Origin: Deroplatys truncata
Taxonomy: Eukaryota; Arthropoda; Insecta; Mantodea; Mantidae
Length of the DNA: 64,000 bases
Reading direction: 5' to 3'
Assembly: GCA_030765065.1 (NCBI GenBank)
Contig: CM060977.1
Coordinates: 97,543,795-97,607,794, forward strand
In this document: positions 1 to 11,514 of the stretch, piece after piece
Position numbering within the stretch: position 1 is the stretch's first letter
Layout: every line of letters begins with the position of its first letter
Program-made: the position numbers and the translations under genes
Notes under the pieces: generated by a model
The model's database searches: none
What the model saw: only the letters and a program-made list of their open reading frames with translations
What the model was told of the DNA's origin: nothing

Positions 1-7
1 AGCTAAA

Positions 8-660
8 AGCTATGACCAACTTTGCTTTTAAGTCCAATCACATGACAATTACCCTTTATATTTGCACATGTTTAATAACTCGGCTTGAGTTACATTTTCT
101 TTTTACACGATTAACTTCTCATGGCGTTCGCATTATCTGTTCACAATACAAACCGTCATACTTCAATTTACCGTATTTCGTTGTAGAGTTAACTTATACG
201 TTATATTGGCAACTTTCTTTGATCTAAAACGCCATTCTTTTATCCAACCTACATAAAGATTAAATGGCGGAAATTATGAATTCAGGGGAAACTGAAATGG
301 ACACACTAGAAACAGTTACCAAAATAATTCATAAAGCAATATGATATAGTATTTAATCGCTTCATTGGCTGGTGTAATGCAAAATATCTTGGAAATAATT
401 TCGTTGAAAATTCTGATAGCGAAACAACAAAACATGTGACATTTCGCTTTTTAACGCAATTTCTCTTGTTTCTTGAACCGCGTTCTATACTGGTTTCTCT
501 TTGTTTCGGAATCAATATAGTATTATTGATAGTTTACGAATTCAAGCGCTGTCTAAAAATAGTATATGCCGCAGGCATAAAAAGTAATTTTACTTTGCTC
601 GTAGAATTGCGAAACAAAACGCTCTTTCACACTTTGTATCTATTCTACTAATGTATTGCA
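8..660 (+). repeat. Interspersed repeat R1, copy 1
   Basis: This stretch shares long blocks with 37009-37400. Both contain the run from TATGACCAACTTTG through the 'aagtccaatcacatg' block, the 'gattaacttct' block and 'cgttgtagagtt', and later a block around 'tttcttgaaccg' and 'caatata'. The second copy lacks roughly 250 bp in the middle of this one. No protein motif, terminal repeat or tail was recognised, so the class is unknown. The small open frames here are not supported as genes. Confidence 0.6.
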
Positions 661-1085
661 TTTTAAAAGCAAATGTCTGAGTTATGATGTGCTTTATTTT
701 AGTACTTCCGTAATGTTAGTTCACATCTGAAGTTTATATAGATATGGCATTATAACATGTTATCATATTATTCCAGAGTTCATATAATTGTTTAAACCTG
801 AAAACAAAGAGAAGTGAGATAGTAAGTAGAAAGCTCTTAAATTAAAACTGTGTTATATTTGTTAATGCTTATACGATCCCGTGAACTACACGTTCCATTC
901 CTAGTCACTTGCTGTGAAACGCTCTGGATGGGCAAAGGTGAACGTTCAACTGAAATTCACTGTTATATACCATCACATTTCCACAGGGTTTACAATCGTG
1001 AGGAAATTGAACTGGTGAAGGTGTATCTCTAAAGAACTTGTATACAAACTGCAAAACATCGTGCACAAGACGAGCCAAAAGTAGA
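661..1085. other. No recognised feature
   Basis: AT-rich sequence with short open frames on both strands only. Nothing matches a known gene or the other repeats in the window. Confidence 0.5.
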
Positions 1086-1262
1086 GGCAACATTGTATTC
1101 CGTCAAAATATTACGTAATTGAGATTTCAATGGAAATAGGATCTTGAGGTCCTCTGGATTCAAAAAGAGAAGCGATTCTATAAAAACTCCCTATATGTGC
1201 GAGTTTGTTTTTTTCGAACAATGTAACTCAAAAACGAAAAGCTGAATGAATGTCAAACCTTG
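1086..1262 (+). repeat. Family A repeat, 5' fragment
   Basis: Matches the 5' part of the family A repeat: the 'attgtattcc' block, the 'gagatttca..ggaaata' block, 'cctctggattcaaaaag' and 'taactcaaaaacgaaaag'. It is truncated after about 180 bp, where the LTR-B retrotransposon leader begins. Confidence 0.7.
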
Positions 1263-1341
1263 CGTTTCAATCTAACATTCGGATGTAACACGAAGGAAAA
1301 ACATTTCCAACAACTGCAATAGAATATCTTTGCGTTATCAG

Positions 1342-1360
1342 CACCACTCTTTGGGCGCCA
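1342..1360 (-). other. Primer binding site of LTR-B element (tRNA-Lys type)
   Basis: On the minus strand the sequence TGGCGCCCAAAGAGTGG starts four bases after the inferred end of the LTR at 1365. TGGCGCCCAA equals the first ten bases of the classic tRNA-Lys primer binding site used by many retroelements. It marks 1365-2226 as a 5' LTR of a minus-strand element whose interior is cut off near 1265. Confidence 0.6.
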
Positions 1361-1364
1361 AACT

Positions 1365-2226
1365 TGAGGTAGGTTAATGCCCCACGTATGTTACAAACTT
1401 TCCGGCGGATTTTGCCCCACGTTTTACTTTTTTCGGTGGCCTTCATCCCCACGTTTAAAAAATCAACTTTGTATTTTAATGTTTATTTAAAATATTATAT
1501 ATGTATGCATCGGCTGCGTCAGTAGTACTTTGCAGAAACACGTATCTCTTAGCAGGGGTAGTACGGCTAAAGAATGAAGTCTTACACAAATTATAATGGT
1601 ATTTAACTTCGTTTTATTAATCATTCACACGACAAATAACACTTCATTGATATATCCTACTGTAGAGCTGTGAGATTACTGTTACTTGTACATTTTTAAC
1701 ACGTAAGCTTTATATTATTTACGCCAAAATGAATTTTTTTTAACTCACACTGTATACGTACCGAGCGAACTGCTCGGGAACGCTGCCTTCTAGCATCTGG
1801 CGTTTACCGCTTAAATTTGTAAATTTCTCTATTTTAAGTCTTTGATTGTCTAATCCAATAGAATACTTTTATTTTAACTTATAGCTTTTCTAGTTTCTTA
1901 TTGGCTATTTATAAACTGTTTTAAATAGTACATTATTGTTTCAAGAATTACTAGTAACATTATTAAACTTTCTAATTCATTATTGCCTCAAGGTAACCTC
2001 ATTGTTAGCAACTTTCTGCTTCTATTCTCACAGCTCCTACATTGTTAAATTACTTAATACTTTCACATAACATCATTATACATGTACATAATAATATACA
2101 TAATGCAATGACTGTTACATACACTTTACATATTATTACATACACATATTTCTTTTAAGTTGGGCTGTTATTATATTTTATATTATATAATTATAATATT
2201 ATTTAACTGTTAGAAATACTGCCTCA
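1365..2226 (-). mobile_element. LTR-B retrotransposon LTR, minus strand
   Basis: Read on the minus strand this LTR begins TGAGGCAGTATTTC at 2226 and ends ...CTACCTCA at 1365, about 862 bp. It is homologous to 3801-4697, 16123-16926 and 25071-25925. Shared landmarks are the CAGCCC block near the start, 'gagctgtgag', 'acctcattgttagcaa' (here on the plus strand), CCAAT-like 'agccaat' boxes, and a GC-richer 3' part with 'acgtggggc' and 'ccaccgg' direct repeats. TG...CA ends and the adjacent primer binding site support an LTR. There is no coding sequence inside; short open frames are shadows. Confidence 0.7.
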
Positions 2227-2337
2227 CAATTTATTTTCTCAAAATCGGTTCTGTTTAAAATGCGACCACCGTAGAGTAAACGCATGTGAGCTAACATCAT
2301 TTTCAAAGTAGAATTAACGTCCACAACATTTCCGCCT

Positions 2338-3172
2338 TTTTACTTTCCCTACTTCGTGTAGTAAATAGGGGAAGTATTTTATTTCGCCTAAAAGCTCAAT
2401 ATCGAGACTTCGCCGGAAATACATGTTTTTTTAGGCCCTCTGAATCAAAAAAATCATATTTAGAATAAGGCCCGTGTGCGGTGTATGTAAACAACATAAC
2501 TCAAAAACGAAAAGTCAGATCAAAACCAAAATCGTATTTAAGTTTAGTACCTTCAAAATATGCGACACTAATACTTTCAAGAAAACACCCCAAACCGGAC
2601 TAGCCTTTACATGTAACATTTTCGAAAGTTTTGATTTTCTACAAAAATGGCTATACAATTTTTTATAAAATATCATATATTAGGTATATTTACATGACAA
2701 AAAAAATGTATATCTTGAATTTTATGGAATAGCCTGTGAAGTCCACTTCATTTGCAAGACGTTTTGTGTAATCCTACATAACTGGTAAGCGTTAGCGACA
2801 AAGGAAAACTTACTAGACAAAAAAGTTCATCTCTTTAAAACACATTGTTATTTCAAACGATTTTTTGTGGTATGCGCCGTTACTGAGATATTCGTTATTA
2901 AAGATTCGGGTTCTTCACCTCTTGGCCATTTGCTTAAAATCCTTTCAACATTAAGTTGTTTCTCGCAATATCATGGAAACGTATAGAACTTTAAGGCCTG
3001 CATATAGCGTCCAGGTCTTAAAAATTTGACTACGTATGTGTAACGAAAGGTGTAACGTAGCTATTTCTACAAAGTTTTATTTGGATTAAAATGTAATAGA
3101 TAGATAAATAACTTTGTGCATGAATACCTTGTATATGCACTTATAAAGTCATGTAATTGTCATGTCCTAAAC
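2338..3172 (+). repeat. Family A repeat
   Basis: Starts with TACTTTCCCTACTTCG and the short palindrome around 'ctact...agtaaatag', followed by the diagnostic blocks: 'ggaaatacatg', 'cctctgaatcaaaaaa', 'gtgtgcg', 'ataactcaaaaacgaaa', 'ccccaaaccggactagcc', 'tatatcttgaatttt', 'gaagtccacttcatt' and 'tgagatattcgttatt'. The 3' end is poorly preserved. Class of element unknown. Confidence 0.75.
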
Positions 3173-3800
3173 TATAAATTATTGGCATGTAAGCTACTAC
3201 CATGGATTTATATGCATCTTGTGTGAGACAAATACAATTTCTATGCAATTAAATAAGATAACTAACTATCGGAAAAAATGAAAAAAATAGAATGTTGGTT
3301 AGCAAAATTTTTCTCGATGCCATCACACTCTGTACAGTAATCGCTTAAATTTTTGTTTCCTTTTTTATAAAATTTTCCGTTTAAATTCTTAAATTTGATG
3401 TGTGCGAGGATTTTTAGAAACTTATTTTTAGTTTTAGTAACGCTTTGCATTTAATTTTGTGAAACAGTGCAAAACCATCTCAGCAGTACCTTTAGGTTTT
3501 AAAACCCTGAACCCTAATTGCGATTCTCAGTCACCCAAGTTGGGAATATGGAAGGTCCGACCAGTTGTTTAGATGAAATCTGCATGGGCCTGACTAACTC
3601 GATTCCATTATAATTCTCTCATCTCCACCTGCCATGTGCCCTTCAATCTTCATTTATCCATTACATGTTACGTCCAACGCAGCAGTGCGCTGTCCAAAAT
3701 GCCTTATAAATCCAAACCACTATAAACACAAAAATTTTGTTAATGACTGCTTCACGAAGAAAATAGTATAACTTAAAACAATATCATAATTTGTATATGT
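3173..3800. other. No recognised feature
   Basis: AT-rich sequence of about 630 bp. It holds a 62-codon lysine-rich open frame on the minus strand (3262-3450) without recognisable homology, judged a chance ORF. Confidence 0.5.
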
Positions 3801-4697
3801 TGAGACAGTATTTTTATCACTTAAATGCTCTCAGTCTAATTATATACCTATATAAAAAAATAACAGCCCACCTTAAAGCAATATGTGTATATTACAGTCA
3901 TTGTATTACGTTTATTTTATTATGTACATGTATAATAATGTTATATGAATGTATGACGTAGTTTAAAAATGTAGGAGCTGTGAGAATAGAAGCAAGCTGC
4001 TCTTCGTAGCAAACAGAATTACAAAGTAGAAGCCGAAACTTGCTAACAATGAGATAACATTGAGACAACAATAAATTATAAAGTTTAAATAGGCTACTAA
4101 TAACTCTTGGAACAACAATAGTGTAACATTTCAAACAGTTTATAAATATCCAATCAAGACTACAAAAGCTAAAAATTCAATAAAGGTATTCTATTGGGAA
4201 GGATTAGCCAATCAGAGAATAGAAATAGAGAAAATGTACAACTTCAAACGATAGACCCTACAACGAAGCGTAACCAAGCAGTTCGGTTTGGTACGGGGTC
4301 AATGTGAGACATAAAAATTCATTACGACAAGAATAATATAAAGTTTATCTGTTAAAAGTGCAATTAACAATAATCTCACAGCTCTATAGTATAATATATC
4401 AGTGAAGTGTTATTTAATCGTGTGAAAGGTTAATAAAGGGAGTAGAGTACAATTATAATTTGTGTAACCCTTCATTTTTTAGCCGTACCAGCCCTGCTAA
4501 GAGATACCGTTCTGCAAATTACTACTGACGTAGCCGAGGCTTACATATATAATATTTAAATAAATGACGTTAAAATAGTTATTACACATAAAGTAAATGT
4601 GGGGCGAAGCCCACCGGAAAATTAAACGTGGTGCGAAGGCCACCGGAAAGTTTGTACCCTACGTGGGGCGAACACTCCTAGAAACATATCTCCCGCA
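3801..4697 (+). mobile_element. LTR-B retrotransposon LTR
   Basis: Begins TGAGACAGTATTTT and ends ...TCTCCCGCA, about 897 bp, homologous to 25071-25925. It contains the 'cagcccaccttaaagcaatatg' region, 'ggagctgtgag', two 'agccaatca' boxes, 'atctcacagctct' and the 3' 'gtggggcgaag-ccaccgga' direct repeats. Three bases downstream lies TGGCATCCATTACGTGCG (4701-4718), a diverged primer-binding-site-like sequence. This suggests a 5' LTR whose interior is almost entirely missing: family A begins again at about 4805. Confidence 0.7.
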
Positions 4698-4804
4698 AAT
4701 TGGCATCCATTACGTGCGTGGTATAAAAGAGCTTCAAATTGTTACCTAAACGTGGTGCAACCGCAACAATTAAAACCCCTTCAATATAGTATAAAATCCA
4801 AAGT

Positions 4805-5765
4805 CTGATAAGCTTTATTCACATGATTTTCTCTACTTACTCTTCTATAAAATATGCTTACAAACGTTTATTATTCTGTTTACTTCTTGTTTTGAGTTAA
4901 CCTTTCATTACACACATATTTCGTTGTAGGTGTAACATGGATGTAGCAAGCTAAAGCGATAGTCAGATCTTGACCGAAAAAAAAACAAAAAAACTCCTGT
5001 GTTACATTAACATGTATTTCTGTCCTTTATCCTTATTACTTGGTATACGCATTATTCCTAACAACGTTTATTTTAATATCTACTTAATTTTAATTAACAC
5101 ACCTTTCCAGAAATAGTTACATTAGTCATTTTGTTTATAGATACAAAGAGAACAGCGATAGTCAAATGTTTAACAACTGGAGGCTATATGCTGGCCTGAA
5201 AATTTCATACTGTTTCCATGGCATCGCGGGAAACGACTTAATACTGACAGGCCTTGAAAAGAATGATGATCAAAGCATTTAACAATTCGAACAATTAATA
5301 ATGGACATGTCAAAAATAGCTGATGCCACAATAAACGTTATTGAAATAAATTGTGTGTTCTAACGAGATACATTTTTTGTGTTGTACGTTTTGGTCTACC
5401 GTTTAACGTCTACTAGTAATACAATATTACATAAATTTCCTTCAGAATGAAGAGAACTTCAAAAGCTATTCCCAGAAAATTGAAGATATACATTATATTT
5501 ATCATGTAAATTATTAAAAGAATTATAAAACTGTTCCATGTGAAGCGTAGGCTGGGGTGGGGTATTTCTAAAATATCATTGCTTTGCACCTTTGGGGAGT
5601 ACTAAACGCAGATACCAAGCTTGATATTAATTATCGAAATTTCGTTTTTGCATTGTTCGGACACTCACATTTTCCTAAAAATGATTTCCTTTTTGGATTC
5701 AGAGAGTCTAAAGATATGTATTTCCGGTTAAATCACGGTATTGAATTTATGTTCTAAAATAAATT
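4805..5765 (-). repeat. Family A repeat, minus strand
   Basis: Reverse-oriented copy. It opens with 'ttcacatgattttctctactt' (the 3' end of the family) and closes near 5765 with 'tttccggttaaatcacggtattg'. Intervening landmarks 'gcgatagtcaaatg', 'ttgaagatatacat' and 'ggctggggtgggg' match the copies at 19.7-20.6 kb and 61.4-62.2 kb. Confidence 0.75.
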
Positions 5766-6539
5766 ACTTTGACTTATTATAGGCAAATAGTAAAGAAATT
5801 AACAATGACATAGCTCTCTAAATTTTAGTGGATCTCAAAAACACACTAAGATATTAATTTTAATATAATATTTTCATTCATAAGTGTTCTAATAATTCAC
5901 ATGACATCTTTTGGAACTATGGAATTTCACCTCGTACACTAGGTACAATATAGGCAGTGTAAGATTATATGGTACATAATTACTTCAGTTCATAATTATG
6001 TATTTTATTTGTAGTTATTTTCTAAAACATATGAAAACAGTATTCAGGTCCTGCATGGGTCCAGTAGTGGTATGGATTTCCTGAAATCACAGCCTAGCAG
6101 AAGGGACGCAGGCATATCCATGATTTATTGGAGTGTGGGATTCAAGGAGTCGCTTCCTCTCCAGAAGAAGGAAAACAGGGAGACAGGTGTTGGGTCAGAA
6201 TGGCAAACAGGGGGATACGGCCACCAAGGAATATCACATCTGATACCAAAGTGCTTCATCACAATCTCCTTTCTATTTATTCAAGATACAAACTGTTCTC
6301 ATTAAACATCAGATATTTTTCTACATTAGCCGCAGGAAAAATTTAATTTGTTATAAATTAAAGGCGTACATGGGAAATTGAAAGATATATATATATATAC
6401 ATTTTTTTGTATATTATTTCACGTCGCTTTAAGTAAATGGTCATACCGCGACGGATCTGTTAGGAGATACCACCTGACTCGGTGTGAGACGGACAGTCAA
6501 TTTTCTATGCCTCATATCTGCACCATACCAGCTTTCGTC
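5766..6539. other. No recognised feature
   Basis: Intergenic-looking sequence. Two overlapping frames of 72 and 77 codons (6072-6346) have no recognisable motif. A short (AT)n run lies near 6385. Confidence 0.45.
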
Positions 6540-6800
6540 GACACGTGTACACAGAGGCATGTGTACAGCAACTGTAGCTCTGCTGTGTGACGGGCGGATT
6601 CCAGCCTTGGCACGTGTTCGAGGCATATGTACAGCAACTGTACCTCTACTCTGTGACGGGCTGATGGCAGCCCCGACACGTGTCTACATAGGATGTGTAC
6701 AGCAACTGTACTCGTACCTCTACTCTGTGACGGGCAGATGGCAGCCCCGAAATGTGTCTACAGAGGCATTTGTACAGCAACTGTACTTCTGCTTGCACAC
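6540..6800 (+). repeat. Minisatellite, about 68-bp unit, about 4 copies
   Basis: Four diverged direct copies of a unit of roughly 65 to 73 bp. Each has an 'acgtgt' lead, 'gaggcat.tgtacagcaactgta', 'ctctactctgtgacggg' and 'atggcagcccc'. The third copy carries a small extra insertion ('ctcgtacc'). A 120-codon frame (6484-6846) runs through the array, but it shifts phase between copies and is not supported as a gene. Confidence 0.8.
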
Positions 6801-6994
6801 ATGCCAATCAAATGGCATTATAGTGTCCTCAGTCTACCTGCTTTAATTATCTGTGGCTAGGTGGCAGAGCATTCCTTGTACCATCTATTTTTCATGTTTG
6901 CTATTATTTTAGACTTAAGTTGGAACTTTGGGTCGTGGTATTAAATGCGTAATCCAGTATTTACCTTCGCTACTGAGTAAAACCTCGAAGAAAA

Positions 6995-7085
6995 TCCAGT
7001 CAGATTGGTCGGTCCAAGAGATTTGAACCCCGGACCTACCGAATACTGGCTACAGGCGTTACTGCCCAAGTCATTCCGCTCGGTA
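6995..7085 (-). repeat. tRNA-derived SINE head (SINE-T family), minus strand
   Basis: On the minus strand the segment reads as a SINE-T head: 'accgagcgg', a 'gcagtaacgcctg' block, 'attcggtaggtccgg' and the B-box-like GGTTCAAATCT. It ends with 'ggtcggtc...'. Only the tRNA-like head remains. Confidence 0.55.
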
Positions 7086-7532
7086 AGATTATATTAATCA
7101 AGTAAATAAATATGAATGGAAGGATATAGCATGGACAGAAACAGGAGAGTGGAAATTGAAAGAACAAAGAAATTGTTTTATTCAGGAGTGTCCATTGTAA
7201 ATATTGTGTTTGAATGTAAAGAAAACGAAAACTGAAAGAAGGAATTCATTAACCACAGACTTAAACTGGACAAAATTACAATGTTGAAAAGGATATTTAA
7301 TAAAGCATGCAGGAGTGTGGGGCAGTATTTATATAAGGTAAAAACAATGGAAATGGACAGTAAACAGAGTAAAAGAAACTTACAACCACTGTAATCGGAA
7401 ATAAGTTAGGCAGTTATGCAAAGGGAATGCTGAAATAATAAAAAGTATCAAATTTCTGCAGAAAATCTTACTAATTTAACATTCTTAGGACTTGACAAAT
7501 ATAAAGCTGCATTTTTTTATTATGATGAAAAA
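7086..7532. other. No recognised feature
   Basis: A-rich sequence without recognisable coding or repeat structure. Confidence 0.45.
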
Positions 7533-8415
7533 AATCTTGATGTATTATACTCACATGATTTTTATACTCACTGTGTTTTATTTTATACTGCAAACTATTC
7601 CTATGAAAACTTACTTTTCAATGTCTTGTTGTTTTCGATCGGAGTCAGTTTATGTGGAATCCATCGACAACAAAGTTTTTTGAGGTGAAACTGATGTTTT
7701 GGATTTGACTCACACTAATGCCCAATATTGCCCAAATAAGTTCATAACATGTGCGTCGATCTTCCTTAAGCATTTCTCGAACAGAGGCAACATTTTCATC
7801 ATTAACAGCAGTTCTTGGGCGTCCTTCACGAAATGCATCACTAAGAAAAAACCTGTGTGTTTTGAGTTCGCTGTACCAATTATAAATTGTTGATTTAGAT
7901 AAGGTTTCTTCACCAAATCCATTTCTAAACCGATCTTTATTGTTTAGGTGTAAATGACGATTTAAAATCGCAAAACGTCATTATAAAAATGTTCAGTATC
8001 GCCCTCTTGGAAACTGACGCTACAGAAAAATTATTTGAAATAAATTGTGTATTTTAAAGAGACCTACCTGTATCTGTCTATATCTTATGGTTTAGCCTTA
8101 CACGAAATAATATATAATTCTCTTAGAATGAAGAGGACTTCACTGGTTACTTACAGAAAATTAATTTAATTTGTCATGTAATCACCTTAAATTTATAGCA
8201 TTTTATTCGAAACCGTTAAGAGTCATTTTTGAGAAAATAATATTTCTAAAAAACGTATATGTCAACGACAGTTTGCGGTGAGGGAAATTATTTTAAGACC
8301 TTCATGTCGCATATTTGCAAGACCCCAATCCTAAACACCAAACTTGGTATTTAGTCGGCATTTTATATTTCACAGACACACATACACACACGAAGGGACT
8401 CTTTCTAAATATAAA
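7533..8415 (-). repeat. Family A repeat, minus strand, interrupted by mariner
   Basis: The family A 3' end is seen at 7533 ('gatgtattatactcacatgattttta') and the rest resumes at about 7990-8415 ('gaaataaattgtgtattttaaagag', 'aatgaagaggactt', 'accaaacttggtatttagtcgg', 'cagacacacatacacac'). The gap between is filled by a mariner fragment (7610-7985), so the repeat was interrupted after it inserted. Confidence 0.65.
7610..7985 (-). pseudogene. Mariner-type transposase, N-terminal fragment
   Basis: The minus strand from about 7980 to 7610 encodes a mariner N-terminal region: the helix-turn-helix part with 'STIYNWYSEL', the linker motif 'FREGRPRTAV' followed by 'NDENVASVREML', and after a frame change 'LKKLCCRWIPHKL'. 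These are the usual mariner landmarks before the first catalytic Asp, and the DDD catalytic part is absent. It is closely related to the N-terminal part of the copy at 58980-60115 and lies inside a family A repeat. It is a dead fragment. Confidence 0.75.
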
Positions 8416-8417
8416 AT

Positions 8418-8860
8418 GCGTTGCATTCACATTTACTTCCCTACTCGCTCTTCTAGAACGTATTCTTACAAAAACTTATTCTTCTATTGCAGTAAACTAA
8501 AGCGATAGTCAAATCTTTTCGAAGTCGTTGTTATGTAATGATTTGAAGTTCTGTTCTCTTTGTGCGAACACGAAAAAGAAAGAAAAAGCAATAATATATA
8601 GCCTTTTGCAATGGAGAAAAGTATAAGGAATTTGAAACGGTTAACGCCACAAAAATTTATATTTGACACAACTTGTGGTTTTTAACCAGATCTATATTTT
8701 TGTGTGGTAAGATTTTCGTCTTCTCATATGGTTTACTATTCACATGCAAAAGTGATTCAGAATGAATAAGGACTTCAAAAGCTATTCTCAGAAAATTCAA
8801 GATATAAACTCATTTGTTACGAAAATGTCTTACACATATGGTATTATAGCGGTTATATTT
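8418..8860 (-). repeat. Family A repeat, minus strand, degraded
   Basis: A second reverse-oriented copy starts immediately after the previous one: 'gcattcacatttacttccctac', 'acaaaaacttattctt', 'aaagcgatagtcaaat', then near 8690-8860 'tgtggtaagatttt', 'cagaatgaataaggacttcaaaagctattctcagaaaattcaagatata'. The middle is rearranged. Confidence 0.55.
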
Positions 8861-9469
8861 TTACTTTACATAAATGTGACAAATTAATTTTATAAATTTT
8901 GAGATATTCATGACAACACTCCTTTAATACATGAAATTGACATTAGAATTCTAGCAATAATTTTCCGAATACCTATGTAAGTAGCAGTTGAGTAGTATGA
9001 TTTTATGGAAAATAATCACCTCAGGTTTATCACGTGGAGAAATCATACAGTTCATGCTGACGATGCCTTACGTAAGCGCTGAGGCTGCCACTTGGTCAGC
9101 TCCGGCTGCAGTATTTGAAGAGACTCTTTTTGGACGGTCTTGGTCGGACTTCGTCACGTACAACCGGACTCTGTGTCCATCGTTCCTTTAAACTTATTCT
9201 TTAAGCTTTACATTTTTGTGGTAGTGAAGACAACGTGAAGATGGATGTTCGGACTTCTTCCTCTACCAGATAAACCCAAAAGCTGTCTAGGTCTCTCCCT
9301 CATGCAATGTAGTTTCGATTAGTTATTATAAAGATTAAAACCTCTCTTGGAATTAGAATTACACAACTAATAATGTCACCCTTTCACTACGCTTCTCAAT
9401 GACGTACTTAAGCTACGCCCCCGTCCTCGTCCCATCTGATATATGCGCCAGTTTTGGCAAAGTGACCTT
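8861..9469. other. No recognised feature
   Basis: About 600 bp without recognised repeats. A 67-codon open frame (8988-9191) has no motif I know and is not called as a gene. Confidence 0.4.
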
Positions 9470-9740
9470 ACGTCATAGTATTTTAATCAAACTTGAGAAA
9501 ATCATAATTTTCGAAGAATTTCCGATGTAGACGTAGTCTATGGAGGGGGGATTTTGCTCAAAATCTTCGTGTCACATCCTTGGAAAATACCGAACTTAAG
9601 TATCATGTTTGGTTATTTAACCTAGTTTTGCTTTTGAGTTATGCTGCTCACAGACACACATACACCGACCTTTTTCTGAAGTTGCTTATTTTTGTTCAGG
9701 GAACTCAAAACATGCATTTACGGTGCAATCTCGAAATACT
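9470..9740 (-). repeat. Family A repeat fragment, minus strand
   Basis: Contains the diagnostic run 'attttaatcaaa..tgagaaaatcataattttcgaa', 'gattttgctcaaaatcttcgtgtcacat', 'gagttatgctgctcacagacacaca' and 'ctcaaaacatgcatttacggtg'. Both ends are truncated. Confidence 0.65.
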
Positions 9741-9979
9741 TCTGTACGTAGGAGAGAACGTATTCGATGTCACATGAGATATATGGAAACCGTATGCTGT
9801 AAAAAGCAGATCTAGATGTGCGACTAGTGCCACTTTTGTTCTCTCCTGCCTGTGGAGCACTTAAAATAAAAAGAAGAAGCAGAAATTTGGACGTTATCTT
9901 TTGAAGGCGGCATATCGGTGACACTTTAAGATATCCCCGTGCTAAAGTCAGGTTCAGAAAACACGCAGAGACTTGGGAG

Positions 9980-10216
9980 TTGTATAAAAGTCGAAGCGGA
10001 ATGGGGTTACGTGCCGCAGGCAGAAAAAAGGCCGCCGTCACACCCTGCGTGTCTCAGGAGTACGATTTGCCTTCTCCACCGCCCACACAACAGCTTCGCC
10101 CGAAACGTTTGGTGAGATACTTGGTTTCTACATGTAAAAGATATCTAAAAAGACCCGCAGAGAAACATTCATTTTTGTACCATACAGAAACGGTGGATTT
10201 TAGCGAAGAAAAATAG
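9980..10216 (+). CDS. Small ORF, 78 codons, unknown
   Basis: A 78-codon ATG-to-stop frame, basic and proline-containing, with a 'SPPPTQQLRPKR' stretch and an acidic end. It overlaps an equally open 107-codon frame on the opposite strand (9718-10041), and the context is repeat-rich with no visible promoter or splice sites. I do not recognise it. It may be chance, or an exon piece of an unknown gene. Confidence 0.12.
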   Translation: MYKSRSGMGLRAAGRKKAAVTPCVSQEYDLPSPPPTQQLRPKRLVRYLVSTCKRYLKRPAEKHSFLYHTETVDFSEEK

Positions 10217-10569
10217 GAAAAGTATATTATTAATACGTATAATTGATTAATTGAAAATCACCGAGTTGAAACCACACTTTTAGTGCGTTAAAGTCAGTCG
10301 TTCATTCATTAAAAGAAATAAATAAAGAGGCATTCAAAGTAACTCAGTTTGAGAAACCAAATCAATCTATTTAGTTTTAACTTGAATTTACTACCAGATA
10401 ACAACTTCATCTTCAATGGCGGAGAACATTACCTTCATATGAATCATGTTAAAGCATTGGTACTTTCTTTACAGCTAAAGAAATATAAACTAATCCAGTT
10501 TATTATAGAAAGGCCTAACATCTGCATATTTCCAGAGTTTCTACTACTTACTTGAAATATATAAAGTAA
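10217..10569. other. No recognised feature
   Basis: AT-rich spacer with no recognised structure. Confidence 0.4.
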
Positions 10570-11100
10570 TGTAATCTACCCAAAAATTCCACATGGAAAC
10601 TTCAGACTCCTGAATTAAAAAAAATAGCATTTTTAGAAAGAGGTCCGTGTGTGTCTCTTATTATATGTGTGTGTGTGTATGTGTGCTGTAAACATCATAA
10701 CTCAGAAACGAAAATTAAAGACCGCAGAACTCTTTAAAAAACATGGTTCATGTCAAATACATAATTTTGCAGCGTTAATCACATCCAAGATATTATTTCT
10801 TATGGTTTTATTTTTCAAATATTTTATACCTTTGTCAACTGCAAATTTCTATTCTTTATGTATTTTTTCTGCTTATAAAAAGATAACAAAATTTTAAAGA
10901 CATCACATAGAAATTGGCTTTGATAAGATTAGTTTAGCGATTCTTCTTATACCTACAACGAAAAGTGTAAATCAGTAAACTATTCTTCTCTCTGCTTCTT
11001 TTTAATATAGATAAATTAAAAAGAAATAGTTGGAAAATAGGTTTTATTAACAACAGTTTACACAAGAGTAAGTAGAAAAAGCTATGTGAGTGCAAAATAT
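10570..11100 (+). repeat. Family A repeat, internally deleted
   Basis: Has the 5' half (near 10590 'catggaaacttcagactcctgaatt', then 'gaaagaggtccgtgtgtgt', 'ataactcagaaacgaaaat') and the 3' end ('cacaagagtaagtagaaaaagc' then 'atgtgagtgcaaaatatcag'). The middle is missing compared with full copies. Confidence 0.6.
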
Positions 11101-11513
11101 CAGAAAATAATAGTTAAATTTGAACGCCCTTAAATTATAACAAATTTTAAATTCATAAAAACTTCTAATAAAGTGTTGTGATAATTATGTTTTAAAAAGG
11201 TAATACATTTAAAAATAATGCTTTAAATATAGAAAGCTGGTGCAAATTAATCAAAATCGATATTTTAATACACTATATTATGTGTTTTCTTTGTTTTAAT
11301 TAATGAATCTACACAAATTATCATTATAATGCAAAACTAATGCTAAGACTTTTTGCAGTTGAAGGTTTAAGAAATCGAAAACAGCATCAAGAAAAACAGG
11401 AGGTTGCAAGAGTTCTACAGGTACAAGAGTATGACCAATGTCGATCTTAAGATGTTTGCTTATATTTAAAATGCATTTAAAATATAACTTTGTTTATCAT
11501 TGTTTTCTTTATA
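11101..11513. other. No recognised feature
   Basis: Very AT-rich spacer of about 400 bp. Confidence 0.45.
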
Positions 11514-11514
11514 C

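Noticed and set aside
6484..6846. 120-codon open frame with repeats of 'CTATV.LLCDG'.
   Set aside because: It runs through a minisatellite with units of unequal length, so the repeated peptide changes frame; there is no sign of coding constraint.
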